A stretch of DNA of 64,000 bases from Thinopyrum elongatum (Eukaryota; Streptophyta; Magnoliopsida; Poales; Poaceae). The DNA lies in contig CM022300.1 in NCBI GenBank assembly GCA_011799875.1, positions 109,629,201 through 109,693,200 on the forward strand, in the 5' to 3' direction. Shown here piece by piece: positions 53,185 through 62,801 of this stretch. Every line of letters starts with the position of its first letter. Within the stretch, counting starts at the first letter, position 1. A program made the translations under genes and the position numbers. The notes below the pieces were generated by a model that worked only from the letters and a program-made list of their open reading frames with translations, had not been told where the DNA came from and did not search any database.

Positions 53185-56100
53185 TGTGACACCCTGATTT
53201 TGGCAACTTTTTCTTTTCAAACTTTTCTTGGCTTTATTTGAAATTTGAATGGTTTTTGAACCTTTTCATTTGGTCTTGGAAACTTTTGAAGCTTTTCCAA
53301 GTAATCCAAAGCCTCATCACCTTGCCAATACCTTGCCAAATATCTCAAGGACCTAAATCCCAATTTAAATCTTTTCCAATAACTCTTTTCTTTTATTTGG
53401 GAATTTAGGTCATCACTATAGGTTGTGAAGCAACCTATAGTTTGGATGATCAGAAAATTCTCAAATAATTCCCTAAAATACCTTGGACCATATCTTGCCC
53501 CAATATCCAAAAATATTCCATGACCTAGTTCAAATATTTTGCAAAACAATTCATTTTTGTTCCTGGTCAGTCTGGACCTTTGTGAAGGAAGTACCTGCTA
53601 GGTTTGTCCAAATGCTCTGAAATTTTTGTGGCATGAGGACAACTACAAATGACTTCCCTTCACCAAGTTTCAACCTCAGGAGATCATCCAAGTGAGCAGT
53701 AACTCAACATTTAGATTCTGGACCAGATTTATAGGTTACACATGAACTGCATCCAAACCTCAACCAAACCTTCTCAAACTTGGCCAGTTTGGAGTCCTTC
53801 CAACGAGGATCACTCCAGATAATCTCTTTGGCTCCATCCCTAGCTCTCCACCTCTCCAGATCCCTCTCTTCTTTGCTGTCAGTAACTGTTGTTGAGGCTA
53901 CCCTTCATCTCAGACCAAACCAAGCCAAACCATGGGTGCAGGTGAAGTGAGTGATCGATGGTCGTCACGTTGGACAAGATTTTCCAGGCTTGCGTGGCCT
54001 CCTGGTGGCAAGCACCGTGGTGAGAACGGTGATGGCATGCTTGTTGCCGTGCTCTGTGCCGCGCTAGGCTCGGGTCTCGTCAGAGCGAGACGCCTGCGCC
54101 GCAGTGGCTTGTCCAAGCGTGCCGACATCGTTCCCGTGCACCACCTAGCCCCTCCAGATCCTTCGTCCTCGCCAGAGAAGCCCTCGGCGGCCGCCACGAC
54201 CGCGAGCACTGTGCTGCCCGTGCGGCCATAGTTGCGGCGCCGCTCGTCTTCTTCTCCCCGAGCTATCCCCTCGCGCATTTAATGCCTCTGCTCGCTCCCG
54301 TCGCTTCGCCCCGCGCCACGACGGCCAGCTCGCCGTCCTTGCTCCAGTGGCGTAGCCACATCGCCGCTAATCCAGAGAGATCGCCGAGCGCCTCCTCCCG
54401 CCTATATATACCCCGCCCGGCCTCACTGAGCTCCTCACCCCTCTCCCTCCATCCTCCATTGCCTCCCCAAGCAAGAGCCTAGGCCGAGAGGCCCTCTGGC
54501 CTTGAGCTTCGTCGGAGTTCCTCCGCCGCCCTCACGCTATCGACAGCCACCACCACTCCTCCTCTGCTTCGCCTGAGACCACCGTAGCACTCAGCAAGTT
54601 CCACTAGCCCTCCTAGAGCTCCTGCCTCGTCGAACTACCGGCGAATCGAGCCTCTCCGTCGATCACCGTAGCGCCCGTCCGCCGGAGAAGAAGGGGGCCG
54701 CGCCATCCGGCCATCTCCGGGGGAGCTACGGGTACAGGGAGGACCGTCTTCGAGTGCCCGATCGATCCCCGTCAACTCCCAGCTCCGCCGCCGTCCCTAT
54801 CGCCGGTGAGCGTCGCCAGAGCCCCGCCTTCCTCTGTTCTCTTCCTCCTCCCTCTGTTTTAAACCGAGCGGGCCCCACCTGTCAGCGGCTCAGCAGTGCG
54901 CACGCGAAGGGGTAAGTGAAGGCACGTTTGGCCTTTACGCCTTCGACGTGGCCCATTCCAGGTTTTTCTGTTTTTCTGAATATTGTCTATTTAAACAGAG
55001 TTGACCAACCACTTTGACCACTAATAACTTTTTATTAAAAGGTCCAATTAACCTGATTCTTTTTGCATTGTGTTCATAATCAACTTCTTTATTTTCTGAC
55101 CAAGTTTGGTATTTTTCCAATACTCGCAGAATTGTTGGTGAATAAAAAGGCTTTATGTGACATTTTCCTTTGCCATTTAAAAATGTTTTCAGAAGGAGAT
55201 TCTTGTGGATTTGAAGACCAGGAGTTTCTGAACAACCCAACTGATCAAGGCAAGCCAAGACATCCATATTATGAAGCATTTCATAGCATTGCATAATTCA
55301 TATTCATTTCTTGCATTTAATTAACATAGATAATTCAAGTGAAGTATTTAAATGCCTATTATTGACAACTTAAATGGATATGATGAATGACCATGATTGC
55401 TAAGTGAAACTTAGTTGGTTGATCAAGAGTCACCTGTCCGGGCTTACCCGTGCAGCCACATTTGTCGGTATGGGATGGCCTTGACTTGGTCTGGCTCCGT
55501 GCTCTTTCACCGGTACCTCCAGACAGGGAGGGTTATGCGTGCGTGCTGCCCTGATCAGGTAGACGGCGATAACCCTGTGAGCCCAGTTGAGTTTTGTGCC
55601 GGCGTCCCCATTTGGGATAGTTTAGTTAGGCCACGACGGTGGCAGGTGTCACGAGGTGACACGGGGCCACCCAAGGCTTGACTCCGAGGGAGTGTGATTG
55701 CCGGTGGTACGATGGGAGAGTCACGGGTCAGGCAGGTTTCGTTGGAGCAATGCTGGTCCACCCGAATGGGATCACGAGGTCAGGTGCTCCATAGTGTGGG
55801 TAAAGTGCGCAACCTCTGTAGAGTGTAAAATCTATTCGAATAGTCGCGTCCACGGTATTGGACAGCCCGACCAGACCTCTCTAGGTGATCAACCGTAATA
55901 ACCATAGTAATGATGGAAGAACTTGTCTTATGAACGGAAGTACTCGCTGGCATCGAGTATTCCGAGGATTGTGAGACAACCCGGATATGAGTAAGTTAAT
56001 AGCAGTAAGTGAAACATTTAAGACTTAACATGTTGATTGCCATGCTATTATTTGTTGCATATTTGCTTATCATGTGCTTGCGAGTACATTCAAAGTACTC

Positions 56101-56473
56101 ACCTGGCGTATCATGCCAGATGCAGGAGAAGACTGAGACGGAGGTCTCAAAGATCCGTGTTGCGATGCCTAGGATGTGTCCTCAGCAGTGTCCCTATGGA
56201 TGGAGTTACTATCATGTTCCGCTACGCAGTAGTCTTTCGCTGTAGTATTCGCAGTAATAACGAGGCCCTGATATGTTGGATAAATAATGTAGATATTGTC
56301 ATAGCACTAGATGTGCTTTTGGCCTCGGTGATCATGTAATATATAAGCTTGTACTCGACTATTATCAATAAAAGTTCAGCTATGTTCTGTTCCAAGTTGT
56401 TGTGTGTTTCCAGAAGACTTGATCTCTGGGTTGGAAATACTGGTAAACCGGTTCTCTGAGCCGGGGTGCCACA
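53185..56473 (+). mobile_element. 3.3-kb solo LTR of a Gypsy-type element
   Basis: It starts TGTGACACCCTGATTTTGG and ends GCCGGGGTGCCACA, flanked by the 5-bp TSD CTCCA (53,180-53,184 and 56,474-56,478). There is no interior, primer site or second copy, so a full element was reduced by LTR-LTR recombination. The plus strand shows LTR signals: TATA (CCTATATATACCCC, 54,401) with a C-rich leader, and AATAAA at 56,368-56,373, about 100 bases before the end. Its termini form an imperfect 11-bp inverted repeat (TGTGACACCCT / TGTGGCACCCC), longer than the usual TG...CA. Frames inside are not supported as genes. Confidence 0.85.
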
Positions 56474-57743
56474 CTCCAGCTTCTGGCGATATTCCTCAAC
56501 GAGGGCCTCGCGGATCCCCGCCACCTTCTGGTCGATCTCTCGCTGGATCCTCGCCTCCAGAGAAGCAAGGGCATCCTCGACTGAGGCCACTTGGCGCTCC
56601 ATCACCTCCAGCCACTCACGCTCTAGGCTTAGCTCCATTGCCTCCAGCGCCAGCGTGTCGTCGGGCGTGCGAGGCCTCGCCTCGCTCGTGGACGGCCCGG
56701 TCGTCGAAGTGGCGAGTGCGGCCACGCGCGCCCGAACTCGCTGCTCCAGGATGGAGTTGGAAGCTTGGAGCTCCCTCTCGCGCACCACCGCCACGTCACG
56801 CCGGCGGTCCACGGCTCGGGCTTCCTCCAAGGCGCGATCGCGAGCCTCCCGCGATGCCGCAAGAGACTCCTCTGCCTCCGTGCGGGCGTGTTCATGCTGC
56901 AAGCGGCCAAGGTTGATGGCGACTTTCAACTGGCGCCATTCGCGCGCCAGGCGAAGGCCCTCCTCCTCGAGGCGCGTGTCGACGTCGGCAAGCTCCGCCC
57001 CAAGATGGCCCAGCGCACTCGTCGCTTCTCGAAGAAGGTCATGATGGACGGCGCTGTGCCCGCACGCGGGCTCCAATGCCCGGCCAATCCCTTCCTCCAC
57101 GCCTCGGTCGGCTTGAGGAACGCGTGATGACTCACCCGTCTCCGGCGGGGGACTGTGGGTTGGAGCTCCTTCGACCGCTCCCCGGGCCGGGGACGGGGCA
57201 CGACGCAGGCCAGCCCCACCACTTGAAGATGGAGTCATCATACGGGTCGCCCAGCCGCCAGCAAGAACCAACGGAGGAGCCCTCGGCACCCCAGAGGCCG
57301 CTCCGGAATAAGGACACCAGGAGTGCAGGCCTGCGGCCCCCCAGATGCGGCCTCGGCTCATGTGCATATGCCACCTCATGCGCCACCACCCGTCTCGAGA
57401 GGCCTAGGGTCACGATCGGACCGGAGGCCTCCGGAGGTCGCGCTCTGGACGGGCTCACCCCCGCGACGGGAGGGATCCTGTGGGGCAAAAGTTAGAAGAG
57501 GACGCGATATGCGAAAGTCAAGGAGGGCAAGGTACTTACTCATCCACGGCTATCCACTTCCTCTTTTTCAGGGTCCGCAGGACGAGGTCGCAGCGGCTCC
57601 CGAGCCCCTTCCGCTTGCGGGATACCCCAAGATCCGGAAGGGACGCGCTGCAGGCCGCCGTGTTGCCCTCCACGACGGGGGCGGCAGCTGCGTCCGCAGG
57701 CGGGGCCCCTTCCCCGCCGCCCGTGGAGCTGAAGGCGGTCACT

Positions 57744-57890
57744 TCAGGAGCATATGGTGGCTGCTCCCTAGTGCCCACCTCAGGAGCATGTGGTGGCTGC
57801 TCCCCAGCGGCCACCTCAGGAGCACATGGTGGCGCCTGCTCTCCAGCGGCCACCTCGGGAGCGCTCGGTGGTGCCTACTTCCCTGCGTCC
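57744..57890. repeat. 36-bp coding minisatellite (4 units)
   Basis: (C/T)TC(A/G)GGAGC anchors lie at 57,744, 57,780, 57,816 and 57,855 (spacing 36, 36, 39). It encodes about 12 residues per unit (APEVAAGEQPPH type) in the linker of the antisense gene of element C. Confidence 0.8.
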
Positions 57891-59202
57891 TCCTTTGGAG
57901 CGCGCACCGCAGGACCTCCGAGCATGGGAGTCACCAAGAGGGGGTTATCACGAGGCCCCTTGTGGCCCACAGGGAGCAGCCCCCACTCGTCGAAGCATGG
58001 CATCTTCTCGGCAAAAGCCCCACCGTTCAGGCAGTTGTACAAAGGGCGTCCCTCGGTAGGAAGCGCGGCGGGCGCCTCACCAGTCAGAAGCTGAAGCACT
58101 GTGCGCAGCGTGTTGGAGGGGAGCGAAGGCACCTGGAGCCTCATGGGGTCATCGGGACCAGTGAAGGCCCACATTGGGCGAGTATGGCGCTGGAGCGGGG
58201 CGATGCGTCGCCGGACGAACTCCCTTACCACCATCACCATCGTCACCCCTACCTCCTTTAGCTTGGCATCCTGGACAAGATACACGTGAGCCGCGGGTCA
58301 ACGAGCTCCGCGTGCCCCCAGCCGAAGCTCGGCTCCACTGGCGCCGATGGGATGAGGAGCAGGGGGCTGCGCGCAGTGGCATCCACATACACCCACTGCT
58401 TCCGGAACCCTCTCGTATCCGGGCGGAGCGTGAAGTCGATGCCGGAGCCTGCGGTCATCGCCACCGCCTGAAGCGACACGCACCCCGAGCGTTGGCCGCT
58501 GTCGACCAAGTGGAGCGAGAAGAAATTGCGGAGCAAGGCCACGGACGGGGCGATGCCCACGAAGGCCTCGCACAAGAAGGCGAAGGCGGAAAGGAGGATG
58601 ATGGATCTAGGATCCAGGTGTAACGCATGGATCTGGTAATGCGAGAGCATGGCGTTGAAGAAATTGGAGAATGGGGGTAGCAGGCCGGCAAGAAGAGCGT
58701 GGAGATGAAGAGGGTTTTCGGTGGCCTCCATATCAGCTAAGGTCTGGGACGCAGGCCAGACCTTTGTCGCCTTCCACTCGTTGGAGTCAGCGCGATGGCG
58801 TGCCGGACCTTGTCCAGCCCCTCCTGGTTGATCACCGTGGACTGGCCCAGCGCTGGAACCGGCCTCGGCAAGGGTTTTGCGGCCGCATGGGTTTTCACCT
58901 TCTTCTTCCTGGGAGCCATGGCGGCAAGGTGAATTGGAGCTGGCGCGGAGTCTGGTGAAGGAGGCGCAGGTTCGCAAGGAGGGGGAGAAGTAGGAGGCAG
59001 GCGCGCAGAGGGGCAATGATGGCCGGGCTGCGCGCATCAGGCAGTTGTCAAGTCGCACGGTTGCCGAGACAGCATGGGGAAGTGGAGACGCCTACGTCCC
59101 ATCAAGCGCCACGTGTCAGCCTGGCCCGCAGGTGAGTGGGGCCCATGGCGCTTCGCCCTTGCCCCTTGGCTTCGCCTCGAAGCCAAGTCCGAGCACGCCT
59201 TG

Positions 59203-60157
59203 CACTACAAAAAAAAGACACATCCGTGACATTTTGGGCCGAACGAATTTTTTCTCTGTCATGCTTATGACACTTCTATCACGATAATTGTTACAAAACG
59301 CGGTATCATTATAGATGTGGTGGGCTCCTACTTCTATGACAAAAAATCATGACAGAAAATGGGCATTTGTCCTGGGCGGGCCGGAGACGCACCTGCATGA
59401 CATTCTTTGGGCCGTCCATGACGAAAAAAATCGTGGTAGAAGCGAGGGCGAGGAAAATTTCGGGGAGTTCCCGGTTACAGTGGGTGGTCGGGGCCGAGCG
59501 ATGCACGGAGGTTTGCGCATTTCTGTTGTACACGTAAGCGCGTGTATGCGAGGCGTTGCGCTCTAACTGAACCCGAGCGAGGTGTTGGGCTCTAACTGAA
59601 CCCGAGCGATTGCACTAGCTACGTTACTGAACCCCGATCGATCCCTTGTTGTTAACTGAACCCGAGTGATTTCTTCGCTACTGCTGCTAACTGAAGCCGA
59701 TCGAAGCTGCCTCTTGATGAATAGTCCCCGGTGGGGGTTGGATGAACAGTTCCCGGTGGGGGTTGGATGAACAGGATCTCGTGGTAGTAGAGGCCGTTGC
59801 CGCTGGATGAACAGGACCCCAATCAAGGAGCCCCGGTGGAGGGTGGATGAACAAGACCCCGTGGAGGCTCCATGAACAGTAGCCGGTGGAGGGTTGATGA
59901 ATAGGACCCCCGTGGAGGGCTGGTTGAACAGTAGCCGGTGGAGGCTGGATGAACATGCCCCCGTGGATGAACAGTAGCTGGTGGAGGCTGGAGGAAGTCG
60001 ACGGTGGATGAATAGTAGCAGGTGGAGGCTGGAGGAAGTCGACGGTGGATGAACAGTAGCAGGTGGAGGCTGGAGCGAGGCAGTAGACGGTGGATGAATA
60101 GTAGCCCGTGGAGTCCCGTTTTGCGGTACGCCACACCCCTCCCGATGAACAGGACCC
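59203..60157 (+). mobile_element. Left end of a second CACTA-type transposon
   Basis: CACTACAAAAAAAAGACAC at 59,203 is a CACTA start. Subterminal words follow: CCGTGACATTTTGGG, TCATGCTTATGACA and ATCATGACAGAAAATGGGC, which repeat as inverted (A)TGACA/TGTCAT forms, then ACTGAACCCGAG(C/T)GA repeats (59,571-59,670) and a 41-bp minisatellite. The element is cut by the LTR element at 60,158 and its right end is outside the window. No transposase frame is seen. In style it resembles the Caspar group of Triticeae. Confidence 0.7.
59690..60110. repeat. Minisatellite, best unit 41 bp
   Basis: GGATGAACAGTAGC-type starts at 59,965, 60,006, 60,047 and 60,092 (spacing 41, 41, 45), each with GGTGGAGGCTGGAG. 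Less regular units with TGATGAATAG, GGATGAACAG and CCGGTGG extend left to about 59,690. Minus-strand peptides rich in PPPATVHPPST come from it and are not genes. Confidence 0.85.
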
Positions 60158-61744
60158 TGATACGTCTCCAACGTATCTATAATTTTTTATTATACCATGC
60201 TATTATATTATTTGTTTTGGATATTTTATATGCATTAATATGCTATTTTATATTATTTTTGGGACTATCCTATTAACCTAGAGCCCAAGGCCAGTTTCTG
60301 TTTTTTCCTTGTTTTTTAGCTTCGTGGGAAAGGAATACCAAACGGAGTCCAAACGGAATAAAACCTTCGCGATGATTTTTCTTGGACCAGAAGACACCCA
60401 GGAGACTTGGAGATGAAGTCGGAGGAGCCACGAGGCGGCCACAAGGGTGGAGGGCGCGCCTAGGGGGGTAGGGCACGCCCCTGCCTTGTGGGCCCCCCGT
60501 GACTCCCCTGACCTAATTATTTCGCCTATATATTCACATATGTTCCCAAACCACCAGAAACATCCACGAAAAGACTTTTCCACCGCCGCAACCTTCTGTA
60601 CCCGTGAGATCCCATCTAGGGACCTTTTTCGGCACCCTGCCGGAGGGGGATTCGATCACGGAGGGCTTCTACATCAACTCTATTGCCCTTCCGATGAAGC
60701 GTGAGTAGTTTACCTCAGACCTACAGGTCCATAGCTAGTAGCTAGATGGCTTCTTCTCTCTCTTTGATTCTCAATACCATGTTCTCCTCGTTGTTCTTGG
60801 AGATCTATCCGATGTAATATTTTTTTGCAGTGTTTTTGTCGAGATCCGATGAATTGTGGATTTATGATCAGCTTATCTATGAATATTATTTGAATCTTCT
60901 CTGAATTCTTATATGCATGATTTGATATCTTTGTTATTCTCTTCGAATTATCGGTTTGGTTTGGCCAACTAGATTGGTTTTTCTTGCAATGGGAGAAGTG
61001 CTTAGCTATGGGTTCAATCTTGCGGTGTCCTTTCCCAGTGACAGTAGGGGCAGCAAGGCACGTATTGTATTGTTGCCATCGAGGATAAAAAGATGGGGTT
61101 TACATCATATTGCTTGAGTTTATTCCTCTACATCATGTCATCTTACTTAATGCGTTACTCTATTCTTCCTGAACTTAATACTCTAGATACAGGCATGAGT
61201 CGGTCGATGTGTGGAGTAATAGTAGTAGATGCCGAATCGTTTTGGTCTACTTGACACAGACGTGATGCCTATATTTCATAAGTATTGCCTTGGATATCGT
61301 CATAACTTTGCGCTTTTCTATCAATTGCTCGACAGTAATTTGTTCACCCACCGTATTATTTGCTATCTTGAGAGATGCCTCTAGTGAAACCTATGGCCCC
61401 CGGGTCTATTTTCCATCATATTACTTTCCGATCTACTATTTTGCAATCTTTTATTTTCAGATCTATAAACCAAAAAACCCAAAAATATTTACTTTATCTT
61501 TTGTTTAGTTTTACCTATCTCTATCAGGTCTCACTTTTGCAAGTAACCGTGAAGGGATTGACAACCCCTTTATTGCGTTGGGTGCAAGTTGTTTGCTTGT
61601 TTGTGCAGGTGCTAGGTGATTTGTGCATTGTCTCCTACTGGATTGATACCTTGGTTCTCTAACCGAGGGAAATACTTATCTCTACTTTGCTGCATCACCC
61701 TTTCCTCTTCAAGAAAAAAACCAACGCAAGCTCAAGAAGTAGCA
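60158..61744 (+). repeat. 5' LTR of the second non-autonomous element
   Basis: 1,587 bases from TGATACGTCTCC to AAGAAGTAGCA; collinear with the LTRs at 14,039 and 19,242. TATA candidate CCTATATATTCAC near 60,524. Confidence 0.9.
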
Positions 61745-61755
61745 GGAAAAATTTC

Positions 61756-61773
61756 TGGCGCCGTTGCCGGGGA
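61756..61773 (+). promoter_or_regulatory. Primer binding site (exact tRNA-Asp complement)
   Basis: TGGCGCCGTTGCCGGGGA, 11 bases after the LTR, fully complementary to the 3' end of plant tRNA-Asp(GTC) as I know it. It supports the same assignment for the diverged copy at 15,627. Confidence 0.78.
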
Positions 61774-62003
61774 GATCTACGCCAGGTCAAGACATACCAA
61801 GTACCCATCATAAAAACTCTCTTCTCTTGCATTACATTATTTGCCATTTGCCTCTCGTTTTCCTCTCCCCCACTTCTAAAATGATTTTCGAAAAGATTCG
61901 CCTTTTTATTCGCCCATCTCTTTGCCTTTTCTTTGCCTCTATTCAGTACGTCTTCTCCGTTCGCTTTTGGTTTGGTCATTTGCTAAATTGGTTTGTTGCC
62001 ACA

Positions 62004-62801
62004 ATGTCTGAATTTGGGGAGGTTATTGTTGAACATCTTGAGGAAAAACTTGGATCTCGTTCTTTGGATCATGAAACTGAAACTCCTCCTAATTACAAAA
62101 CAAAAACTTTTCATGTGGGGGATGGTAATATTATTGGAAAAGGTGTTATTCAAGAATTGTTTGATTGTACGGGATCTATGCCCATTAATAAAAGATCTAT
62201 TCTTCTCAATACAAATTGCTATGTGGATGCCATTGTTATGCTTGTTGAGAAATTAGAAAGAAAATTTGTGCACATTCATCCTGCTTTGCAAAAGATGTTT
62301 TACGAACTTCCCGACATTAATCATCCTATAGCTAAAAAGATTGCCACCATCATCCTTATGCGAGAATTTGATTTTATGATAAAAGAAGCTAGGGATATTT
62401 TTTATTTCTATAATAAATATGTTGCACACCCTCCGATTGAAGATATCCTCCATGATAAAGAAACTATGCGTAGTTTGGAATCTAGGGATTATCAATCTTA
62501 TAGCGATAATCTTAGGAGGAGAGTTCCCTAATCAGAAATCTCTCAAGCTTTGTACCTTGAGACCTACGAGGAATTTGATTGGATTACAAGGGGAATTTAT
62601 GTAGGATTTAATAAGGATTGGTTGAATAAGATGATGAAAGAACCCGTTAGAAACGAGATACGTGTTCTGTATGATGATATATATGGTGATGATCCTGATT
62701 ACGGGTTTATGAATGTCAAAATCACTAGTCAAAGTCCTTTTCATGATTTAAGTTCATCTACTAGAAAGGAAATAAAAGAAAGGATAGGCTTGTTAAGATG
62801 A
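62004..62801 (+). pseudogene. Unknown protein gene carried as cargo (one nonsense codon)
   Basis: The ATG at 62,004 (MSEFGEVIVEHLEEKLGSRS) opens a frame of 266 codons interrupted only by TAA at 62,529-62,531. It reads IGKGVIQELFDCTGSMPINK, then LLNTNCYVDAIVMLVEKLER, HPALQKMFYELPDINHP, EARDIFYFYNKYVAHPP, and after the stop ALYLETYEEFDWITRGIYVG and KERIGLLR. It is a mostly helical, charged protein without zinc knuckle or protease motif. I do not recognise the family. It occupies the place where the sister element has a gag piece, between the LTR leader and the shared tail. It may be a divergent gag part or an acquired gene. Confidence 0.5.

Larger units (their letters stand above)
52306..58919 (-). 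pseudogene. Antisense gene of element C: Transposase_28-type protein, split by a solo LTR
   Basis: Minus strand from the ATG at 58,919 (MAPRKKKVKTHAAAKPLPRP). A frameshift near 58,790 leads to the Transposase_28-type domain (ENPLHLHALLAGLLPPFSNF, LSAFAFLCEAFVGIAP, LRNFFSLHLV). A further shift near 58,280 precedes VVREFVRRRIAPLQRHTRP, also found in the intact copy (FLRRRIAPLQQRGRP). Then follow a repeat-rich linker (12-residue PEVAAGEQPPHA units, 57,744-57,880), a basic RKRKGLGSR stretch and a long coiled coil (56,474-57,070). The solo LTR interrupts at 56,473. The coiled coil resumes at 53,179 with a TAG (53,138-53,140), a 207-bp duplication, and a helical end with LLSLDPDFDFDAAI. No TATA box was seen upstream. 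Confidence 0.65.
38639..59202 (+). mobile_element. Tat-like Gypsy element (element C), gag remnant plus antisense gene, split by insertions
   Basis: It starts with an 869-bp LTR (38,639-39,507), a primer binding site and a gag start on the plus strand. Its interior is interrupted by element B (41,424-52,145) and a solo LTR (53,185-56,473), and continues to 59,202, where a CACTA begins. The antisense gene (58,919 to 52,306) has its start next to the expected 3' LTR side. Protease to integrase is absent, so this is an internally deleted copy. The 3' LTR is not in the window, probably right of the CACTA. Confidence 0.7.

Noticed and set aside
53932..54482. Host gene inside 53,185-56,473
   Set aside because: The segment has LTR ends, TSD, TATA and AATAAA but no intact frame; frames there are short and without motifs.
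59563..60171. Proline-rich protein gene on the minus strand
   Set aside because: It is the translation of the 41-bp minisatellite; three overlapping frames look equally 'coding'.
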